Made by a program: the position numbers and the translations under genes. This document shows, in pieces, positions 4,388 to 8,674 of a stretch of 8,674 nt of DNA. Numbering within the stretch: position 1 is the first letter of the stretch; every line of letters starts with the position of its first letter. The stretch is taken from positions 1-8,674 of the forward strand of contig CAZXEU010000134.1 in NCBI GenBank assembly GCA_964639665.1, given 5' to 3'. Under the pieces are notes generated by a model. That model did not search any database. It was not told the origin of the DNA and saw nothing but the letters and a program-made list of their open reading frames with translations. Source of the stretch: CAZXEU01 sp964639665. Lineage in GTDB: Bacteria; Bacteroidota; Rhodothermia; Rhodothermales; Bin80.

Positions 4388-7333
4388 GTGGCCCCTCGTG
4401 TACTTCTTATAGCATTTCTTGCCGGGGCCGGGATGGTCCCGCCTGCCGGGGCGCAGTACAATTTTCATTTTGGCCGCAACAAGATCCAGTACAAGGACTT
4501 CGACTGGCACGTACTGGAGACTGAACATTTCGACATCTATTTCTACCCCGAGATGCAGGAGCTGGCCGAACACGGCGCAGCCTTCGCGGAAGAGGCGTAT
4601 CGGGAGTTGCGGAACCGGTTCAATTTCTCCTTCAATCACCGCACGCCCATCGTCTTTTATGCCTCCCACCTGCACTTCAAGCAGACCAATATCACCAGCG
4701 GTTTCATTCCCGACGGCGTCGGCGGATTCTTCGAATTCCTGAAGGGGCGCGTGGTCATCCCTGCAAACGGCGACCTGCACCGCTTTCGGCGCGTGGTGCG
4801 CCACGAAATGGTGCACGTATTCACCCTCAACAAGCTCATGCGGGTCTTTAGAGACCATCGTGTCGTAGCCGACAGGTTCTTGCCGCTCTGGTTCACAGAG
4901 GGCCTGGCGGAGTTCTGGTCCGGCGAAGCGGACCACCAGCACGAAATGGTGATGCGCGATGCGATCTACGCCAATTACCTGGTGCCGCTTGAGAACATTT
5001 ACCGTGCCCATGGCACCTTCCTGATGTACAAGGAAGGCGAGGCGCTCTGCGCCTTCATATCCCGAACGTACGGAGAGGAAAAGCTGCTGGACTTGATCGA
5101 GAATGCGTGGATGGACCGGGACTTCCGGAAGGTGATGGAGCTAACGCTTGGGGAGGACTACAAGACCGTAAGCAGCCGCTGGCAGCGCTACCTGCAGGAG
5201 AACTACTACCCGGAGTTGGACGAGGCGCAGGTTCCGACAGTGCTTGCGGGCGGCGTCTCGGTCGAAGGCTTCAGCTCAAAGCCGGCATTCTACGAGATGC
5301 AAAACGGTCGGCGGTTTATCTACTACGTGGGCAACCGGGATGGATACACCAACGTGTTCCATGTCGAACTGGACTCTCTCTATCGCCCGCTGGAAAAGCC
5401 CCGGATCCTGGTACGCGGCGAACGGGACGACCAGTTTGAGGCCTTTCACGTTTTTGAGAGTCGGCTAAGCGTCTCCCGTGACGGGCGACTCGCCTTTGTT
5501 ACCAAGAGCGGCAAGAACGATGTCATTCACACGTACGACCTGGAAGCCGGCGAGCTGGGCCCGACGTACGCATTTGAGCGGCTGTCCGCCGTGTACTCTC
5601 CTACGTGGAGTCCGGACGGCGAGCGCATCGCTTTCACGTCCATAGACCAGAGTGGGGTCATAGACCTGTATGTATTCGACACGCGCTCCGATCAGCTGCT
5701 GCGTCTGACCAACGATTCCTACGACGACCGCGACCCGGCGTGGAGTCCGGACGGCGAACGCATCGCCTTTTCGAGCGATCGCACCTCGCTGGGTCTGGAC
5801 GGGGCGTACAACTTGTTTGCGTACGACCTTGCCAGCGGTGCAGTTGATTACCTGACGTACGGGGAACAAAGGGATTTTTCCCCGCGATGGAGTCCGGACG
5901 GCAGCCGTGTGGTGTTTACCAGCGCCCGGCGTGATTCTGCCGGACGATTTGGAGGCCAGGACATATACGTGGCAGACGCATTCCCGGAGCCAGTGCTGGC
6001 AAGGAGGGACAGTGCGGGTACAGCGGCCGACCCGGTGCCTTCGGCCGCGACTTCGGAGAGGAGGCTGACCCGGTGGACGACCGCGGTATTTGATCCGGTA
6101 TGGACCCGCGACGACAGGATGGTCTTCACTTCGTTCGAGAACCACCGGTTTACCGTTCGATCCCTGGGCCGGATCGATTCGCTGGTGATGCGCCCGATAG
6201 AGCGGCGAAGCGCCGTGCCCGAGGCGGCAGAGGCGTGGGCGTTCGAACGCCTGGAGGCCCAGTCGCGCCGCACGCCTTACCCGTACCGCAGGAAATACGG
6301 CCTGGATATCGCCCAGGGCCAGATTTCCAATAATGCCGTCTGGGGCACCAGCGGTGGTGCCGTACTGTCCATGTCCGACCTCCTGGGCAATGACCGGCTC
6401 TACCTGCTCATGTACAACACGTCCCACTACGGCGGGGGAGGCAATTTCCTCAGGAGCCTGAATGTCAACATTTCGCGGGTCCAGCTTCACCGGCGGGCCA
6501 ACATCGGCTATGGCCTCTTCCGCTACGGGGGGCTGCGCTATGACATCACCGATCCGGATGCTTCGGCGGAATTTCCCCGTTTCTGGGAAACGATCTACGG
6601 TGGCTTCGGCGCAGTGAGCTATCCCATTTCCATGTTCCGCAGGATCGAGGTCAGCACTTCATTCGCGTGGGACCATAAACAGATCCCGGAGCGAAGGATT
6701 GACCGCGAAGCGTACCTCCTGTCAAATGCCCTGTCCCTGGTCCACGACAATGCACTGTTCGGCTACAACGGGCCCGTTGCGGGTTGGCGCGGGGAGCTGA
6801 GCGCGGCGTATACCACTGATATCCGCTACTCCAACGTGAATTACGTGAGCGCTCTCGCGGACGTGCGCCACTACCTGCGTCTGTCACGCCACGTCACGTT
6901 TGCCTCGCGGGCCATGGGGCGCGTCAATCACGGCAGGGAGGCCCGTCTCTGGTTCATGGGTGGCAGCTGGGATCTCAGGGGTTTTCCCATATTCGATGTC
7001 CGGGGCAAGAAGATGTGGTTTACCTCCCACGAATTGCGGTTTCCCATTCTGGAGCAGCCTACGATTCACATGCCGCTGCTCGCCGTACTTGGAATTGTCA
7101 ACCTGAGGGGCGCATTGTTTTTTGACGCGGCACACGCCTGGAACGGCTCCTATCGGGAACGCATTCCGCAAATCTTTGCGGGCGAGACGCTGGGCAGTAC
7201 GGGCATCGGATTCCGGATGAATGTGTTTGGAGGCTTTGTCCTCAGATACGATATCGGCTTCCGGTTCCGTGACGGGTTCACGCGGCGTGACCCCCACCTA
7301 TTCCGCCAGTTTTTCTTCGGATTCGACTTTTGA
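4388..7333 (+). CDS. Exported metallopeptidase-like / TolB-like propeller / Omp85-like barrel protein
   Basis: A 981-residue outer-membrane protein with three parts. (1) A signal peptide, residues 1-22, ends AGA before Gln23. (2) A gluzincin-like domain follows (about 35-270), with HEMVH at 139-143 and WFTEGLAEF around 168-176. Glu171 is the likely third zinc ligand, 32 residues after His139, as in peptidase MA-like proteins. (3) A PD40/TolB-like propeller has WSPDG at 407, 452 and 501 and a weaker WTRDD at 572. (4) From about 634 the sequence turns into amphipathic strands with GGSWDLRGFP (858-867), a FRFPI/FFDAAHAW-type region and a terminal GFDF, as in BamA/TamA-type barrels. GTG 4388 gives a clean signal peptide; GTG 4328 would add 20 residues and is the alternative. 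It is probably a surface or periplasmic processing or assembly factor; substrate unknown. It follows PGI/PMI by 78 nt (18 nt with the longer start) and overlaps the next gene by 4 nt. Confidence 0.8.
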   Translation: MAPRVLLIAFLAGAGMVPPAGAQYNFHFGRNKIQYKDFDWHVLETEHFDIYFYPEMQELAEHGAAFAEEAYRELRNRFNFSFNHRTPIVFYASHLHFKQTNITSGFIPDGVGGFFEFLKGRVVIPANGDLHRFRRVVRHEMVHVFTLNKLMRVFRDHRVVADRFLPLWFTEGLAEFWSGEADHQHEMVMRDAIYANYLVPLENIYRAHGTFLMYKEGEALCAFISRTYGEEKLLDLIENAWMDRDFRKVMELTLGEDYKTVSSRWQRYLQENYYPELDEAQVPTVLAGGVSVEGFSSKPAFYEMQNGRRFIYYVGNRDGYTNVFHVELDSLYRPLEKPRILVRGERDDQFEAFHVFESRLSVSRDGRLAFVTKSGKNDVIHTYDLEAGELGPTYAFERLSAVYSPTWSPDGERIAFTSIDQSGVIDLYVFDTRSDQLLRLTNDSYDDRDPAWSPDGERIAFSSDRTSLGLDGAYNLFAYDLASGAVDYLTYGEQRDFSPRWSPDGSRVVFTSARRDSAGRFGGQDIYVADAFPEPVLARRDSAGTAADPVPSAATSERRLTRWTTAVFDPVWTRDDRMVFTSFENHRFTVRSLGRIDSLVMRPIERRSAVPEAAEAWAFERLEAQSRRTPYPYRRKYGLDIAQGQISNNAVWGTSGGAVLSMSDLLGNDRLYLLMYNTSHYGGGGNFLRSLNVNISRVQLHRRANIGYGLFRYGGLRYDITDPDASAEFPRFWETIYGGFGAVSYPISMFRRIEVSTSFAWDHKQIPERRIDREAYLLSNALSLVHDNALFGYNGPVAGWRGELSAAYTTDIRYSNVNYVSALADVRHYLRLSRHVTFASRAMGRVNHGREARLWFMGGSWDLRGFPIFDVRGKKMWFTSHELRFPILEQPTIHMPLLAVLGIVNLRGALFFDAAHAWNGSYRERIPQIFAGETLGSTGIGFRMNVFGGFVLRYDIGFRFRDGFTRRDPHLFRQFFFGFDF
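5606..5902 (+). repeat. Three DNA-level copies of the PD40 blade motif
   Basis: The stretch TGGAGTCCGGACGGC occurs at 5606, 5741 and 5888, all in frame and encoding WSPDG. The first two copies stay nearly identical for 26 nt (one A/G difference). Spacing is 135 and 147 nt (45 and 49 codons), the usual size of one propeller blade. Conservation at DNA level as well as protein level suggests recent blade duplication or gene conversion inside the propeller. Confidence 0.7.
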
Positions 7334-8445
7334 CGCCGCCACTTGCAAAGACGTTTGGCAGTGCAGGGGCGGTGGTGGTCCTTGCGGTCGGTTGCCATGC
7401 GCTCGAGCTTGGTCGTTTGGGCGTGACTGCGGATCCGGGCACTGCGCCCGTGCCACCGCTGGAGCTGGCATGGACCTACAACGCGGGAGCGGGCTTTGGC
7501 CCGGATGCGCCTCATTTGACAGGTAACATGGTGTTCGTGGGTACGCGCAGGGGTGAGGCGCACGCCGTAAGCCTGGCGGATGGCAAGCGCCTGGGACTCA
7601 GGCGATTCGGTGAGGTCATCGAAGGCGCACCGGTCTTGTTCGGGGATGATGTAGTGGTGCCCGTGGCATGGGGCCGGCGCGCGCTCATCAGCTACGACCT
7701 GCGATCGGGCAAGGTCAATTGGGACCAGCGCGGCGCCAGGATCAGGGCCGGGCTTTTGGCCCTGGACACCGGCTTCGTGGCCGTAGACGTTGACGGGATG
7801 GTTCGCCGGTATGAGCCGCATGGTGAAATCCGGTGGGCAGCAGCGCTTGATCATGCCTCGAGAAGCCGTCCCCTGCAGTTCGGCGATCAGGTCGTGGTTG
7901 TCGATGAAGGGGGCCGCGTTACGGCTCTGGACGCAGAGGACGGGACCGTACAGTGGCGGAGCCGGGCAGGCGGGCCGGTCTACACGTCGCCGGTGCTATT
8001 CAAGGACCACGTTGTGGTGCCCACGACGCGCGGCATCATCGCATTCTTGGATGCGCGCTCCGGCGCGAGGATGTCCACATACCAGGCTGCCGACCCGACT
8101 ATTCGCTTCAGCGAGCCGGGTGCGGGGTACGGAATGGTTGTAATTGGTGGATCTGACGGCTCGCTAGTGGCATTTGCGCATCCGCAGGGGGAGCCGCTCT
8201 GGACCCATGAAGGCCCTGAGGCATTTGCAGCGGCGCCGCTGGTTACGGAAGATCACGTGTACGCCGCCAGCATGGGGCGCGTGCTGTACGCGCTTACAAG
8301 TTCGGCAGGCCAAGAGGTATGGCAGACGGAATTGCGCGGACGCGTAAAGTCCGGCCTCGCTGCACACGGGGACCAGCTGGTATTGCTTACCGAGCCCCGA
8401 TTCGTCCAGGTGTTCAAGTCCGGCAATGCGCAGCCTGGTCCATAG
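7330..8445 (+). CDS. PQQ-repeat / BamB-like beta-propeller, probable lipoprotein
   Basis: The 371-residue protein starts at TTG 7330, which overlaps the preceding stop as TTGA, a typical coupled junction. A short hydrophobic N-terminus leads to Cys22 in the context LAVGC, a weak lipobox. The rest is a series of beta-propeller blades with the PQQ_2-type signature of an alternating VVV strand and an acidic/Gly turn before Trp: SGKVNW, HGEIRW, DGTVQW, GEPLW and GQEVW. Length and plan match BamB, the lipoprotein of the outer-membrane barrel assembly machine, but PQQ-repeat proteins share this fold and many have other roles. A dehydrogenase is unlikely, since it would be much longer and carry quinone-binding motifs. 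Placement directly after an Omp85-like barrel gene supports an envelope scaffold role. A GTG at 7372 is a less likely start because it would remove most of the hydrophobic segment. Confidence 0.75.
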   Translation: MTPPLAKTFGSAGAVVVLAVGCHALELGRLGVTADPGTAPVPPLELAWTYNAGAGFGPDAPHLTGNMVFVGTRRGEAHAVSLADGKRLGLRRFGEVIEGAPVLFGDDVVVPVAWGRRALISYDLRSGKVNWDQRGARIRAGLLALDTGFVAVDVDGMVRRYEPHGEIRWAAALDHASRSRPLQFGDQVVVVDEGGRVTALDAEDGTVQWRSRAGGPVYTSPVLFKDHVVVPTTRGIIAFLDARSGARMSTYQAADPTIRFSEPGAGYGMVVIGGSDGSLVAFAHPQGEPLWTHEGPEAFAAAPLVTEDHVYAASMGRVLYALTSSAGQEVWQTELRGRVKSGLAAHGDQLVLLTEPRFVQVFKSGNAQPGP

Positions 8446-8674
8446 TTTCGCCCTGGTGCTGGCCACTTCTGCGTGCTTTGCGCAGGAACGCAGGCTGGTA
8501 AGGCTGGAGACCAATTTTCCATCTGCGATAGTGTACGCGGACCAGATGCCTCTGGGGCCGGCGCACCAGAGGAACTTCTACGTCGCACCTTCTGCCACCC
8601 TGTTGCGGCTCCTGGCGCCTGAGCCATACCGCTGGTCGATCGCTCCGGTCGAGGTGCCGCTTCAGGGCACAATC
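8426..8674 (+). CDS. Exported PEGA-like protein, N-terminal part (runs off right edge)
   Basis: The ATG at 8426 lies inside the previous gene (20-nt overlap) and its frame is open to the window end, giving 83 codons without a stop. The N-terminus MRSLVHSFALVLATSACFAQ is a typical Sec signal peptide, with cleavage likely after Phe-Ala (residues 18-19). The next segment, with ETNFPSAIVYADQMPLGPA, resembles a PEGA domain (a P/A turn before a V-Y-x-D-x-x-x-G strand), a surface-associated repeat of about 70 residues found in many exported proteins. Close overlap with the propeller gene suggests the same envelope operon. The rest of the protein is outside the window, so its overall function cannot be given. 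Confidence 0.65.
   Translation, partial: MRSLVHSFALVLATSACFAQERRLVRLETNFPSAIVYADQMPLGPAHQRNFYVAPSATLLRLLAPEPYRWSIAPVEVPLQGTI

Noticed and set aside
5465..6490. Reverse-strand open frame of 341 codons inside the barrel protein gene
   Set aside because: The forward frame carries clear PD40 motifs over the same stretch; the reverse product shows no recognisable domain.

Overview
This is a GC-rich bacterial window of chromosomal, operon-like character. It holds eight recognisable CDS on the + strand: seven complete, and one cut off by the right edge. A ninth CDS, on the - strand, is cut off by the left edge, and one stretch looks like a decayed gene. I see no mobile elements, CRISPR arrays, tRNAs or rRNAs. 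The predicted beta-barrel protein (residues about 634-981, ending in Phe) and the signal-peptide and lipoprotein-like proteins show a Gram-negative envelope. The peptidase-propeller-barrel protein, the bifunctional phosphoglucose/phosphomannose isomerase and the non-ATG starts without clear Shine-Dalgarno sites would fit the Bacteroidota/Rhodothermota/Gemmatimonadota side of the bacteria. That assignment is an inference and weak.

Layout. At the far left a - strand gene begins at 206 and leaves the window. It is divergent from the + strand cluster. The roughly 120-bp divergent region holds two perfect inverted repeats and a consensus TATAAT, and it is the only convincing regulatory region in the window. 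The + strand cluster then runs: a two-helix membrane protein of the YqjE / holin-superfamily III type (326-703); an overlapping single-helix YqjD/DUF883-like protein (654-1091); adenylate kinase (1106-1783); an overlapping short-chain polyprenyl diphosphate synthase (1758-2756); about 500 bp without an intact gene, whose 3' half carries coding remnants (2985-3278); bifunctional PGI/PMI (3275-4309); a large exported protein combining an HExxH metallopeptidase domain, a WD40/PD40 propeller and an Omp85-like barrel (4388-7333); a PQQ/BamB-like propeller, probably a lipoprotein (7330-8445); and the start of an exported PEGA-like protein (8426 to the edge).

How the genes relate. Stop/start overlaps (50, 26, 4, 4 and 20 nt) and short gaps suggest co-transcription and coupling over most of the cluster. 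The left half mixes small membrane-associated proteins with core metabolism (AMP/ADP balance, prenyl diphosphates, hexose-phosphate isomerisation). The right half is an envelope module: an outer-membrane barrel with a periplasmic protease-like domain, then a BamB-like propeller, then a secreted PEGA-like protein. The tightest coupling in that half (TTGA overlap at 7330-7333, then a 20-nt overlap) suggests these three act together at the cell surface. The most unusual items are the three-part barrel protein with its BamB-like neighbour, the palindromes between the divergent genes, and the broken gene whose last codons still overlap the PGI/PMI start as ATGA.
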